From: a virus
Strand: one strand, 5' to 3'
Virus record (IMG/VR): IMGVR_UViG_3300024255_000043
Coordinates: 1-48,831 of that record
DNA length: 48,831 nt
Positions 28,902-36,094 of this stretch are shown in pieces. The notes beneath the pieces were generated by a model. That model was given only the letters and a program-made list of their open reading frames with translations. It made no database searches and was not told the DNA's origin. A program made the translations under genes and the position numbers. The first letter of the stretch is position 1; each line of letters starts with the position of its first letter.

Positions 28902-28910
28902 ATTGTAGCA
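28902..28910 (-). promoter_or_regulatory. Extended -10 promoter TGCTACAAT
   Basis: TGCTACAAT directly after the SSB terminator, 23 bases before the ATG at 28879. It is the same element as at 3469-3477. Confidence 0.55.
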
Positions 28911-28911
28911 T

Positions 28912-28940
28912 AAAAAAACCCACTGGGTTTTGCCAGTGGG
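28912..28940 (-). terminator. Strong Rho-independent terminator after ssb
   Basis: Minus strand: CCCACTGG, CAAAA loop, CCAGTGGG, then seven T. A perfect 8-bp stem. Confidence 0.9.
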
Positions 28941-28996
28941 ACTTAAGGGAACGTTACGACAACGATATAAAAGGGGTAGCCTTTTTAGATTGCCGA
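28941..28996 (-). other. ssb 3' untranslated region, no gene
   Basis: Fifty-six bases between the ssb stop and its terminator hold a short imperfect AAAAGGCTACCCCTTTT inverted repeat and no coding frame. Confidence 0.4.
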
Positions 28997-29371
28997 TCAG
29001 AAGGGAGCTTCGTCAAAGTTACTCGCTCCAAAAGCAGCAGAACTCTCTTCGCGGCGAGCTTCCATAAAGGTCACACTAGCATTTTTTACGTCCAGATAGG
29101 TGCGGTCATTGTAATCGCGTTGAACGAGTTGACCACGCACACACACACGGTCACCACGCTGCAGGCGCTCAGCAACGATCTCAGCTTGCTTGCCGTTGAC
29201 CTCGACGCTATAGAACTGCCCTTTGCGCTCTTCACCTTGTTTTACATAAAAGTATTCTTGGTCGACCACGCTGAATTTAGCAAGTTGTCCACCGTTGTCA
29301 AAGGTGCGAAGCTGAACAGCGGAGCTGCCCTCCTTACATGTGACCTTGCCGCCTAAGCTAATTGCTGCCAT
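28997..29371 (-). CDS. ssb: Single-stranded DNA-binding protein, 124 aa
   Basis: An OB-fold protein that coats single-stranded phage DNA. Strands SLGGKVTCKE, LAKFSVVDQEYFY, GQFYSVEVNGKQAEIVAERLQRGDRVCVRGQL and TYLDVKNASV follow the SSB order, and R-G-D-R-V-x-V-x-G is the typical SSB segment. The acidic tip N-F-D-E-A-P-F matches the C-terminal D-D-x-x-P-F that contacts partner enzymes. The ATG follows AAGGAG. Confidence 0.85.
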   Translation of the reverse strand: MAAISLGGKVTCKEGSSAVQLRTFDNGGQLAKFSVVDQEYFYVKQGEERKGQFYSVEVNGKQAEIVAERLQRGDRVCVRGQLVQRDYNDRTYLDVKNASVTFMEARREESSAAFGASNFDEAPF

Positions 29372-29401
29372 GTTTAAGTCTCCTTCAGGGGGTTACCAGT
29401 A

Positions 29402-29411
29402 CAGTATATCA
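29402..29411 (-). promoter_or_regulatory. TATACTG promoter of ssb
   Basis: TGATATACTG, 31 bases before the ATG, at the end of the sigma-factor gene. Confidence 0.55.
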
Positions 29412-30182
29412 TATGACCTCCTGACATCTAGCAATAGCAGTCTTGATTACTCTGGAAGCCTTGTTGCTTCCCATGTTGACGCGCCTGGCGGAGGTGTCGA
29501 TACGACCGCATTCAGCGTAAACCAGCATCAGGTCTTGAGTATGGGGTTCTATACCAGCTTTAGCCATCACATCACGTAGCATTTTGATACTTTCAAACTG
29601 ACTACGAGGCTTCTCTTCCTCGCTAGGAGAGGAGATTATTTCACCAAGAGTTGCTCCCTCTTGGTTTTTACTGATGCGGGCGTCGAGCGAAGTCATGTTA
29701 AGAACTTGCATTGCTCTAAGCGTGATTGCCGGATCTTTAGGAGCGATTTTGCCTGGCTTTTCACCACGATAGGCAGCGTAAGCAGCTCTGAGAGTATTCT
29801 CGGGCACATAGATAGCTGAGAGGTGACCGCTTAACCAACGAGATACCCGCTGACGAATCCAGGGCACAGCGCAAGTAGACAACTTAGTGCCACGTGTCAC
29901 ATCAAAACGTTGAACCGTTAATGACAGCCCGAGACAACCCACCTGCAGCAGGTCAACAGTAAGCGGACCGCCCCAATGCAATGAGTGACTACGTCGCATC
30001 AGTTTCTCTACGGTACTAGCCACCAGCAAGAGATTGCCTTCAACGATGCGGTCAAAGGTGCGGCGATATTTCGCTGTTCCTTCTTTAAGGCCAGACAGGC
30101 GCTGAAGAAGGGCTTTGGTCTGTTCCGGTTCTAGTCGGCGCCTACCTGCTTCATTCAACCAAGCTGTTACATCGTTTGGCAT
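29409..30182 (-). CDS. Second sigma-70 family protein, 257 aa
   Basis: Region 2 is seen at about residues 44-115: RIVEGNLLLVASTVEKLMRR (start of helix 2.1), then DLLQVGCLGLSLTVQRFD (2.2, core binding) and LSTCAVPWIRQRVSRWL (2.4, -10 recognition). The region after it, HLSAIYVPENT, matches region 3 of group 2-like cyanobacterial sigma factors. The C-terminal part (QDLMLVYAECGRIDTSARRVNMGSNKASRVIKTAI) could be region 4 with a helix-turn-helix. The ATG at 30182 is chosen because a promoter element occupies the sequence just before. It lies between SSB and Bet. Confidence 0.78.
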   Translation of the reverse strand: MPNDVTAWLNEAGRRRLEPEQTKALLQRLSGLKEGTAKYRRTFDRIVEGNLLLVASTVEKLMRRSHSLHWGGPLTVDLLQVGCLGLSLTVQRFDVTRGTKLSTCAVPWIRQRVSRWLSGHLSAIYVPENTLRAAYAAYRGEKPGKIAPKDPAITLRAMQVLNMTSLDARISKNQEGATLGEIISSPSEEEKPRSQFESIKMLRDVMAKAGIEPHTQDLMLVYAECGRIDTSARRVNMGSNKASRVIKTAIARCQEVI

Positions 30183-30208
30183 AAAAGTTTTTTTTCGGGG
30201 ATAGAACA

Positions 30209-30219
30209 ATTGTACAGCA
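30209..30219 (-). promoter_or_regulatory. Extended -10 promoter TGCTGTACAAT
   Basis: The same element as at 1658-1668, here before the second sigma factor and directly after the Bet terminator. Confidence 0.5.
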
Positions 30220-30221
30220 TA

Positions 30222-30249
30222 GAAAAAGCCCCGTCAAGTGACGAGGCCT
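30222..30249 (-). terminator. Rho-independent terminator after the Bet gene
   Basis: Minus strand: GGCCTCGTCA, C, TTGACGGGGC, then five T. The stem has one mismatch. Confidence 0.8.
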
Positions 30250-30309
30250 AGGGTTTAGATTACTTTACCCTTGAAGAACCGAGCTAAAGAATCAGCGGCC
30301 CTTATGACG

Positions 30310-31182
30310 TCACCATTGTGATCCTTCCTCCGATTGGATTGCGGGGCCGTATTGGGCGTTGAGCTCAACTGCGGTTTTCTTTGCGAGGGTTGCGAGTCCC
30401 TTGCTCCAGTCGCCTCCGAGCTTGGAATTGACGATATTAACGAGGGCGTCGATAGCGACTGTGTGGATATCTTTCGCCAGAGCTGCTTCGCGAAAGGATT
30501 CTTCCGTTACCTCAGAAGGGCCATCAGAAGCCGCTGCAGGGGCTGGCTTGGGAGCAACCTGGGCGACTGCAGGTGTTGGAGCAACCTGGGCGACTGCAGG
30601 CGTTGGAGCAACCTCGGGCGAAGCTTTAGGAGCTAGAGCGGGAGTCCCTTGAGCCAGCGCCCCTGGATCGGCTAAGCCTGCCTGGTCCATCTCATCAGCC
30701 GATGCGATACCAGCGATCACATCAGCGAACCCACGACGCAAGGCCAGAGTAGTGGTTGCCTTTGCCAGCATCGTCTCGGGGAACTTCTTCCACATCGGAT
30801 TGTTCTGACTGTAGGCATCAAAGCGACAACTCGCAGTGAAAGGATAATCGGCGCCCTTGCGGTAAACGCGGACCAGACATGCGAGTGGTGGAGTCTTTTT
30901 CAGCCAGAACTCAGACGGATTGCCATCTTCGTCATAGAAAAGAACCTCCATGCCGTTCAGCTCTTTGGTCTGATTGGCGAGCTTCAGATAACTATCGATA
31001 CCTGTCTGGATGGCCATCTTGCCGCCACGGACAACCGCATAGATCTCTTTTCGTAGAGGATCCAGGCCAGACGAAAGGCAGACAGCTTCAAAGAGCGCCT
31101 GATCTGCAGCGGAAAGGCCTTTGGCTACGGTGTTGAAGACCAGCGTCTTAGTCTGATCTGACCACTTGTTCTGTTCTGCCAT
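30310..31182 (-). CDS. bet: Bet-type single-strand annealing protein (RecT superfamily), 290 aa
   Basis: Anneals complementary single strands during phage recombination. The N-terminal 170 residues follow lambda Bet: F-E-A-V-C-L-S-S-G-L-D-P-L-R-K-E-I-Y-A-V near residue 40, RGGKMAIQTGIDSYLKLA, then CLVRVYRKG, MWKKFPETMLAKATTTLALRRGF and SADEMDQAG near residue 165. A Pro-Ala linker with a 27-base repeat (APTPAVAQV) joins this to a helical C-terminal region that may bind SSB or helicase. It pairs with the exonuclease at 25907-26809. Confidence 0.88.
   Translation of the reverse strand: MAEQNKWSDQTKTLVFNTVAKGLSAADQALFEAVCLSSGLDPLRKEIYAVVRGGKMAIQTGIDSYLKLANQTKELNGMEVLFYDEDGNPSEFWLKKTPPLACLVRVYRKGADYPFTASCRFDAYSQNNPMWKKFPETMLAKATTTLALRRGFADVIAGIASADEMDQAGLADPGALAQGTPALAPKASPEVAPTPAVAQVAPTPAVAQVAPKPAPAAASDGPSEVTEESFREAALAKDIHTVAIDALVNIVNSKLGGDWSKGLATLAKKTAVELNAQYGPAIQSEEGSQW
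30551..30614 (-). repeat. 27-base tandem repeat in the Bet linker
   Basis: Two full copies (30551-30577, 30578-30604) and a partial third (30605-30614), encoding A-P-T-P-A-V-A-Q-V. It makes a flexible linker. Confidence 0.8.
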
Positions 31183-31208
31183 ACTGATTCAGGGGGGAAT
31201 TACCTTGT

Positions 31209-31218
31209 CAGTATAACA
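31209..31218 (-). promoter_or_regulatory. TATACTG promoter of the Bet gene
   Basis: TGTTATACTG, 27 bases before the ATG at 31182. Confidence 0.55.
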
Positions 31219-31226
31219 TGCGAAAG

Positions 31227-31488
31227 CCCTACCTGAGTGCGGTCAGATAGGGATTCGTAATATTTCCAGGACAACCTCGTGCGGAAGGCTGCTGGCGGCT
31301 TGTTTGATGTTACCTTCGGCTTTCGCCGTAGGTGTGTTTCCAGTCTGGTGGCTGGCTACTTGAGCATATTGCCTAGGGCGATTAAAGCCTTCGGGATAGA
31401 GTTACTAGCAGCTCCCGCACGAGCTCCAGTTGTGAATCAAGTTAGCTTCAGGCTCATAACGCCCGTTGCATGCTGACAGTATACCACA
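31227..31488 (-). ncRNA. Candidate structured RNA, or a broken gene, with its own promoter
   Basis: No intact gene fits these 260 bases. On the minus strand a TGTGGTATACTG promoter (31477-31488) is followed by a 17-bp long-range helix: CTCGTGCGG...AGCTGCT (31407-31423) pairs with AGCAGCC...CCGCACGAG (31276-31293) with one bulge. Inside it is ACCTACGGC-GAAA-GCCGAAGGT, a hairpin with a GAAA tetraloop. A 10-bp hairpin, CCCTATCTGA to TCAGGTAGGG (31227-31252), ends the unit, but without a T run. Protein-like segments in different frames (for example RAGAASNSIPKALIALGN, then NTPTAKAEGNIKQAASSL) mean a frameshifted gene cannot be excluded. Confidence 0.45.
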
Positions 31489-31499
31489 CGCCGTCGTGG

Positions 31500-31814
31500 T
31501 CAGTCGCCATTGAGTCGGTCGTCAATAACCTGTTGGCGCTCAATAGCCTCCTGAGCCCTTCTGCCAGCACGTTTTCGGGCGTTCTGCCTGTTCTTTTTGA
31601 ACCGCTCGTACTCACGTGGATTCTCGTCCTTGTACAGCGTAGCAAAGCCGAACAGGTAAAAGCGTGGCCATACTTTCGTCGGCCCCAACATAGCCCAGAG
31701 ATCGGGCTCCTTGCTGCGGTTGTGCATCAGATATTTTCCGATAGCACGACCCTCTTCCTCGTAGACAGGGCGGACCTCGTCTCGCCAGTTCAATGGCCTC
31801 TTGAATCTTCCCAT
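31500..31814 (-). CDS. Hypothetical protein, 104 aa
   Basis: Starts MGRFKRPLNWRDEVRPVYEEEGRAIG; contains AMLGPTKVWPRFYLFGFATLY and a very basic C-terminal helix (RFKKNRQNARKRAGRRAQEAIERQ). It may bind nucleic acid. It is the outermost minus-strand gene, transcribed away from the divergent control region. Confidence 0.65.
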   Translation of the reverse strand: MGRFKRPLNWRDEVRPVYEEEGRAIGKYLMHNRSKEPDLWAMLGPTKVWPRFYLFGFATLYKDENPREYERFKKNRQNARKRAGRRAQEAIERQQVIDDRLNGD

Positions 31815-32010
31815 GCCGCAGTCTTCCTAACCCCTCTTCCCCTCGTGCGCGTGTATTGGTTTTATATTAATATATTAATATATAGAGGGCCTGGCCAGCT
31901 GTCCACAAAATCTGGCGAGCTGTCCAATTTGAGTGGACAACCTGCCAGGGTCGACAGTGGACTGGATTTCCACTTTTGTGGTAAAATGACAGCAGCTGCA
32001 CCCCCTTCTC
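31815..32010. promoter_or_regulatory. Divergent control region and possible replication origin
   Basis: This 196-base gap separates the minus-strand and plus-strand transcripts. It holds an A/T palindrome (31861-31884), two direct copies of AGCTGTCCA exactly 21 bases apart (31897-31905 and 31918-31926), an inverted TGGACA (31934-31939) and AGTGGACT (31956-31963). On the plus strand TGTGGTAAAATG (31977-31988) is the promoter for the replication operon. The repeated TGTCCA sites look like an operator or initiator array next to the winged-helix replication protein. Origin function is inference. Confidence 0.55.
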
Positions 32011-32952
32011 ATGCGAGTCAAAATTCCCAAATTTGCCGATGGTTTTACCCAGGTTCCAAACGCTCTTATCGAGTCTCATCTTTCGGCAGGCCTCAAGCTC
32101 AGCTGGATCAAAATCGCATCAGTGGCCTACAAAGCTGAATCAGGCCTTGTAGATGGAGGGCTGTCTGGAATAGCAAAAGAGCTCAATATCGCTCCCTCAA
32201 CGTTTTACAAGTCTGTACAACGCCTACAGGAAGCAGGTGTGCTTGTAATGGACAACCAGGAGCTAAATCTAATAGTTCCCGATCAGCCACTGAATAACGA
32301 AAAGGAAGAGCCCGAAAAGAAACTGGCACTCAAGAAAGAGCCAGAGACGATCGCGGAAGAGATTGACCAACAAGCAAAGCGCAAACCAAGCGGTGTTACG
32401 CAAAAAGAAAGCATGGCTGCCATAGCAGAAGCTTGGAACGAAGCCAAGCCTGAGCAATACATGCTGATGGATAAACGCATGCACCCCTCAATGTTTATTG
32501 CGATTGAGACCCATGCCAAGCGCTTGAAGATTGAGCGACCTGATTACCCTGAAATGATTCGTTACATTCTTTCAGCGTGCAAAGAAGACTCTTTCTGGAA
32601 AAGCAAGTCATTCAAAGGTAATAACCTATTCGGCTGGGGTAATGATATCGAAGACAAGAAATTTACCAATGTCGAAAAGCTATATCGCGAAGGCAAAGCC
32701 TCTGACCGCTTCAGTTTTAAGGATCACCGAAAAGTTCTGGCCTGGTACAATGAAAAGTGGCCTGAGATTACCTGGACTGAAGTCAAAACGATGCCCGTCA
32801 ATCAAGTATCTGACGCTTGGCATCATGACGTCAACACAGAGCCAGACGGTACCGTAATCCTTTACACCCTCGAAGGCGCCGATAAATCTTGTGAGACTTA
32901 CCACTGGACAGGAAAGGAGTTTAATCGTAGAATGCGCTACACTCCCAACTAA
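32011..32952 (+). CDS. Winged-helix replication protein / helicase loader, 313 aa
   Basis: Residues 15-90 form a winged helix: VPNALIESHLSAGL, then GGLSGIAKELNIAPSTFYKSVQRLQEAGVLVM, the layout of DnaD- or RepA-like initiators, where A-x-x-L-x-I-x-x-S-T-x-Y is the recognition helix. A charged linker follows (KKEPETIAEEIDQQAKRK), then a C-terminal domain with WNEAKPEQYMLMDKRMHPSMF, FWKSKSFKGNNLFGWGNDI and an aromatic end. It precedes the DnaB helicase and probably binds the operator array in the gap and loads the helicase. The ATG has no Shine-Dalgarno. Confidence 0.7.
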   Translation: MRVKIPKFADGFTQVPNALIESHLSAGLKLSWIKIASVAYKAESGLVDGGLSGIAKELNIAPSTFYKSVQRLQEAGVLVMDNQELNLIVPDQPLNNEKEEPEKKLALKKEPETIAEEIDQQAKRKPSGVTQKESMAAIAEAWNEAKPEQYMLMDKRMHPSMFIAIETHAKRLKIERPDYPEMIRYILSACKEDSFWKSKSFKGNNLFGWGNDIEDKKFTNVEKLYREGKASDRFSFKDHRKVLAWYNEKWPEITWTEVKTMPVNQVSDAWHHDVNTEPDGTVILYTLEGADKSCETYHWTGKEFNRRMRYTPN

Positions 32953-34677
32953 TTGGCTACACTGAAAACCTACCCCCTTACCCCTTCTATGCCATTTCCT
33001 TATTACATTCAAAAAGCCGTGGAGCTTGGCCTCCTTAAAGCCGAGGAAGACAAGATTACCGGCTGTCGTAAAGACGAAGTAGAGACGATCCTCGGCATGG
33101 CTCGAATCATCGAAAAGATCCAGCCAACAACCGTAGCCAAAGAAGAAGATACTACCGACCAGGAAGCAATCGTACTGATCAGGGTCCTTTCCTCTCCTAG
33201 TGGCGTTGCTAGGGAGTTGTGGGGAGACTTACGAATCGCGTTCGGCGTGGGGCACGGGCAGGCTATTCCTAGCGCCCTTTGGTCAACCGATTTGTTCCGC
33301 ACCATCGGTCGTGAAATCGACTTGACCTTTATTGGCGAACGGGACGGTTCTACCATTAGCAGAGAAGTGTTGATCCGCAAGTACTCAGAGCTCAATGAAG
33401 GTAACCGCCCTGTCGGAATAGCCGAATTCAACCAAACGATTAGCCAGCTTTCTGACAAAGAAAGTATGAAAGCTTACGGCAACGATGCTTCTGAATGGAA
33501 TGTGGCCTTGGACTTGCTTCGGCAGGCTCGTGTCCGAGCTGTTTACGAGGAGACGCAAAACGCCGTTGCTCAAACAGACCGAACCAAAGGAAAGATTGAG
33601 CATCAAATCGAGTTTCAACAGCAAAAATTGATGGAATGCCTTGGCATGCTCAACGGTTCCATCGGGAATCAAGGCAACGCTGTAGATGCTATTGAAGATC
33701 TTTTTGCTAACGACGAGTCAAGCGTTATCAACAAAATCATGGGCAAACGTCAGGGTATTGAGCCTATCTCTACGGGAATGCCCGCTTTTGATATTGACAT
33801 GCAGGGAGGAGTTAGAAAAACTGGGCAAAATGCTGGTGGCCGCATCTTCGTATTAGGAGCTCGTCCAGCTGCAGGTAAAAGTATGTTGCTGGTCAATGCC
33901 TTCGTCAACCTTGCTGCAGGAGGGCTGACTGTTGGCTTCTTCTCTGCTGAGCTCGATAAAGATGAGATTTATTCTCGCATCTGGTCCTCCGCTACTCACA
34001 CCTGTAACAGCAACACCGAATGGGTTGAGTCTGATAATTTAGAAGATCCAGGGACTGCTCCTGAACGCGATGCAGAATGCGTTGCATTGGCAGCTCAGAA
34101 GATCCAAACGAATGGAGGCAAAATGCTGATTGAAGCACCGTGGGCGATCAAGACGGATGAACTGGTCAATTCCATGCGATCGATGAAGGCAAAAAACCCT
34201 GAACTTAGGGCTGTCTTTATTGACCACTTTCATTGTCTTGGTCGACACAAGGGCGCATCAACACAAGAATCCGTAATGCTTGAAGAAAGAGCTTATATGC
34301 TCGTATCGGCTGCAAAGGAACTTCAAGTTGATTTGATAGTCGCTGCTCAGCTCAACAGGACAGGACAGAACGACATCTCCAACCCTATTCCTGATCAGTC
34401 ATGGCTTAGGGGCACCGACGCACTGGCTCACGTCGCCCATGCTGTTTGGATTTTAAGAAAAGAGCCAAGGCCCAAGGGTGATGAAGAAGGGTTGAACCAA
34501 GACAAAAGCAGACCAGTCGAGATCTGGCACGTTAAAACGAGAAAAGGTCAAGTCTATTGGAAGGATGGACTTAAGCGTAAAGTCAAGGGCTTCGTTGACT
34601 GTTCTAAGATAACTATGGACTGGGGATACTCCTCCGTGAAAAGAGAAGGAGACAGCACCGTAGCCTATTTACGGTAA
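32953..34677 (+). CDS. dnaB: Replicative DNA helicase, DnaB type, 574 aa
   Basis: Unwinds the replication fork. The C-terminal RecA-fold domain has Walker A G-A-R-P-A-A-G-K-S at 302-310, Walker B (R-A-V-F-I-D-H-F) near residue 420, and VAAQLNR with NPIPDQSWLRGTDALAHVAHAVWIL, all in DnaB order. The N-terminal 250 residues are divergent from the usual DnaB domain. The TTG start directly follows the upstream TAA; an ATG at 32989 is an alternative and also lacks a ribosome site, so coupling is likely. Confidence 0.87.
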   Translation: MATLKTYPLTPSMPFPYYIQKAVELGLLKAEEDKITGCRKDEVETILGMARIIEKIQPTTVAKEEDTTDQEAIVLIRVLSSPSGVARELWGDLRIAFGVGHGQAIPSALWSTDLFRTIGREIDLTFIGERDGSTISREVLIRKYSELNEGNRPVGIAEFNQTISQLSDKESMKAYGNDASEWNVALDLLRQARVRAVYEETQNAVAQTDRTKGKIEHQIEFQQQKLMECLGMLNGSIGNQGNAVDAIEDLFANDESSVINKIMGKRQGIEPISTGMPAFDIDMQGGVRKTGQNAGGRIFVLGARPAAGKSMLLVNAFVNLAAGGLTVGFFSAELDKDEIYSRIWSSATHTCNSNTEWVESDNLEDPGTAPERDAECVALAAQKIQTNGGKMLIEAPWAIKTDELVNSMRSMKAKNPELRAVFIDHFHCLGRHKGASTQESVMLEERAYMLVSAAKELQVDLIVAAQLNRTGQNDISNPIPDQSWLRGTDALAHVAHAVWILRKEPRPKGDEEGLNQDKSRPVEIWHVKTRKGQVYWKDGLKRKVKGFVDCSKITMDWGYSSVKREGDSTVAYLR

Positions 34678-34701
34678 ACTGTTCCCAGACGAACATTGGT
34701 A

Positions 34702-35133
34702 ATGAGACAGACTCTTTTTGAAACTTACGCAGCACTATCGGGTTTGTATATTCGCGGTTGTGATCTGGTAACCACATCACTCTGCCAGCTCCTGGTTTTT
34801 ATTAACAACTTCCATAAAGAGCTTTTTTCAAATCTTAGTATCAGGACGCTTCGCCTTATCCATCTCGAATCGTTCAAGAAGGCCGAGGAAGAGATTCTCC
34901 AGATGCAGCAAGCTGAAAAAGATAAGATAACCTCAATAGAACTTCAGCTTTTAGCATCGGCTCAAAAGGTCCGAGATCATGCAAAGGACTATGACGACTG
35001 GACCGAGCAGCATAGCGAGGCCCTTGAATCAGTTGGCCAAGCTTTGGTCGAGGCTTGCGGATGGGACCCAGAGTCAGTTGATCGGTATATGCAAGAAGTC
35101 GTGGAGCCAATCGACGGCATCGAATGGGGTTAA
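34702..35133 (+). CDS. Hypothetical protein, 143 aa, coiled-coil
   Basis: A partly hydrophobic N-terminal half (TYAALSGLYIRGCDLVTTSLCQLLVFINNF) and a charged coiled coil (SFKKAEEEILQMQQAEKDKITSIELQLLASAQKVRD) with an acidic end. It follows the helicase in the same direction. The ATG at 34702 is chosen over a TTG two codons upstream. Function unknown. Confidence 0.55.
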   Translation: MRQTLFETYAALSGLYIRGCDLVTTSLCQLLVFINNFHKELFSNLSIRTLRLIHLESFKKAEEEILQMQQAEKDKITSIELQLLASAQKVRDHAKDYDDWTEQHSEALESVGQALVEACGWDPESVDRYMQEVVEPIDGIEWG

Positions 35134-35140
35134 AATCAAA

Positions 35141-35217
35141 TGTGATATACTGTAAAGGAGTCCAAAGGGGGGGCTCAGTAGCGAAGGTCGGGGTTAATAC
35201 CTCGGCCTTTCGTTTTG
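35141..35217 (+). ncRNA. Candidate ~60-nt small RNA between the replication operon and fibre genes
   Basis: A good TGTGATATACTG promoter (35141-35152) is followed, with no start codon, by a terminator: an 11-bp stem AAGGTCGGGGT / ACCTCGGCCTT at 35184-35209 and a T-rich tail. The transcript would be about 60 bases. The hairpin also works on the minus strand for the gene at 35218. Either the promoter makes a small RNA, or it is only a relic in a convergent gap. Confidence 0.5.
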
Positions 35218-35448
35218 TTAAAGCTGACCGCGCTCTACCGCTGCTTTGATACCAGACATTTTCAGAAACAAACCGACGGTTGCCCCGTTAGTAAAGATTG
35301 GTTTCGCATAGCAGATGACTTCACCATTTTCACGAAGGTGCATCGTAGGAGGTATCGCACTACCAGTAGAGCGGATCGTGCCTCGATCCCAGATATAACC
35401 GGGCAGCCAAGATAAGACTACTTGGACAGAGCTTGCATCTATGGGCAT
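35218..35448 (-). CDS. Fibre-associated hypothetical protein, 76 aa
   Basis: Starts MPIDASSVQVVLSWLPGYIWDRG, beta-rich throughout, with IPPTMHLRENGEV and ATVGLFLKMSGI. Probably a small virion or fibre protein by composition and place. The ATG at 35448 fits a late-type promoter (CTTGGTACACTA at 35468-35479); a longer frame to 35478 would run through it. Confidence 0.6.
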   Translation of the reverse strand: MPIDASSVQVVLSWLPGYIWDRGTIRSTGSAIPPTMHLRENGEVICYAKPIFTNGATVGLFLKMSGIKAAVERGQL

Positions 35449-35467
35449 GACGATGGTGTAATCAAGG

Positions 35468-35479
35468 TAGTGTACCAAG
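35468..35479 (-). promoter_or_regulatory. Late-type promoter CTTGGTACACTA
   Basis: Closely matches the TerS (24389) and 46355 elements. The expected transcript start lies about 14 bases before the ATG at 35448. Confidence 0.55.
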
Positions 35480-35562
35480 AAAAATAGATTTATAGAACAA
35501 GTCTGTTAATTAAGATTAAAAGACGGGTGCGTCAAGAAAACTTCATCCACCATCCATCCTTG

Positions 35563-35580
35563 CCTGATTTATCAATCAGG
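35563..35580 (+). repeat. Hairpin before the HNH gene
   Basis: CCTGATT (35563-35569) and AATCAGG (35574-35580), a 7-bp stem with a four-base loop that ends 4 bases before the HNH ATG. It may terminate transcripts or mark the border of a mobile endonuclease insertion. Confidence 0.6.
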
Positions 35581-35584
35581 TATA

Positions 35585-36094
35585 ATGCGACTAACAATCG
35601 CGAAACGCTTCATGCCCCGGAAAGTCAACCCAAGAGGCAAGGTCGAGGGCCACCCCCTTAGGCATACATACAACGGCATGCACGCAAGATGCTACAACCC
35701 GAACGATCGCTGCTATCCCCGCTACGGAGGCAGGGGGATCGAGGTGTGCGAGAGATGGTCAAGAGGGCAGTCTCCAGTCGCTCAGGGCTTCTGGAACTTC
35801 GTGGACGACATGGGCGAGAAGCCTGCAGGTATGACGTTGGATAGGATCGATAATAATAAAGGTTATTCTCCTGAGAATTGCCGCTGGGCACCTCCTGACG
35901 TCCAAAGGGAGAACAGTGACATCGCTCGCGGTACCAGAACCAATCGCACCAAGTTGTCAGAGGACGACGTTAGGCTCATCAGGAAAGAGTACATCAACTA
36001 TGGTTCGACATCCAGCCTGGCGAGTCGCTTCGGGGTTTCTGAATTAACGATCTACAGAATCGCCAAGAGGAAGAGTCAGGGGCATGTCATCTGA
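35585..36094 (+). CDS. HNH homing endonuclease, 169 aa
   Basis: A free-standing endonuclease. The zinc/HNH part is recognised from H-x-Y-N-G-M-x-x-R-C, YPRYGGRGIEVCERW, then M-T-L-D-R-I-D-N-N-K-G-Y-S-P-E-N-C-R-W-A around residues 80-100. A C-terminal helix-turn-helix (EDDVRLIRKEYINYGSTSSLASRFGVSELTIYRIAKR) would bind DNA. The gene lies on the plus strand among minus-strand genes and overlaps the endolysin end by 8 bases, as expected for a mobile gene inserted between others. A TATAAT overlaps the ATG; an ATG at 35612 is the alternative start. Confidence 0.82.
   Translation: MRLTIAKRFMPRKVNPRGKVEGHPLRHTYNGMHARCYNPNDRCYPRYGGRGIEVCERWSRGQSPVAQGFWNFVDDMGEKPAGMTLDRIDNNKGYSPENCRWAPPDVQRENSDIARGTRTNRTKLSEDDVRLIRKEYINYGSTSSLASRFGVSELTIYRIAKRKSQGHVI

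Noticed and set aside
30260-30310. Small frame between Bet and the sigma factor
   Set aside because: The RAADSLARFFKGK sequence is protein-like, but no usable start codon is in frame.
31279-31476. Plus-strand 65-codon frame in the structured region
   Set aside because: It starts at GTG inside the helix, has no ribosome site and is antisense to the promoter and hairpins; a chance frame is more likely.
31227-31488. Group I intron or RNase P RNA
   Set aside because: None of their conserved core sequences is visible, and no split gene surrounds the region.
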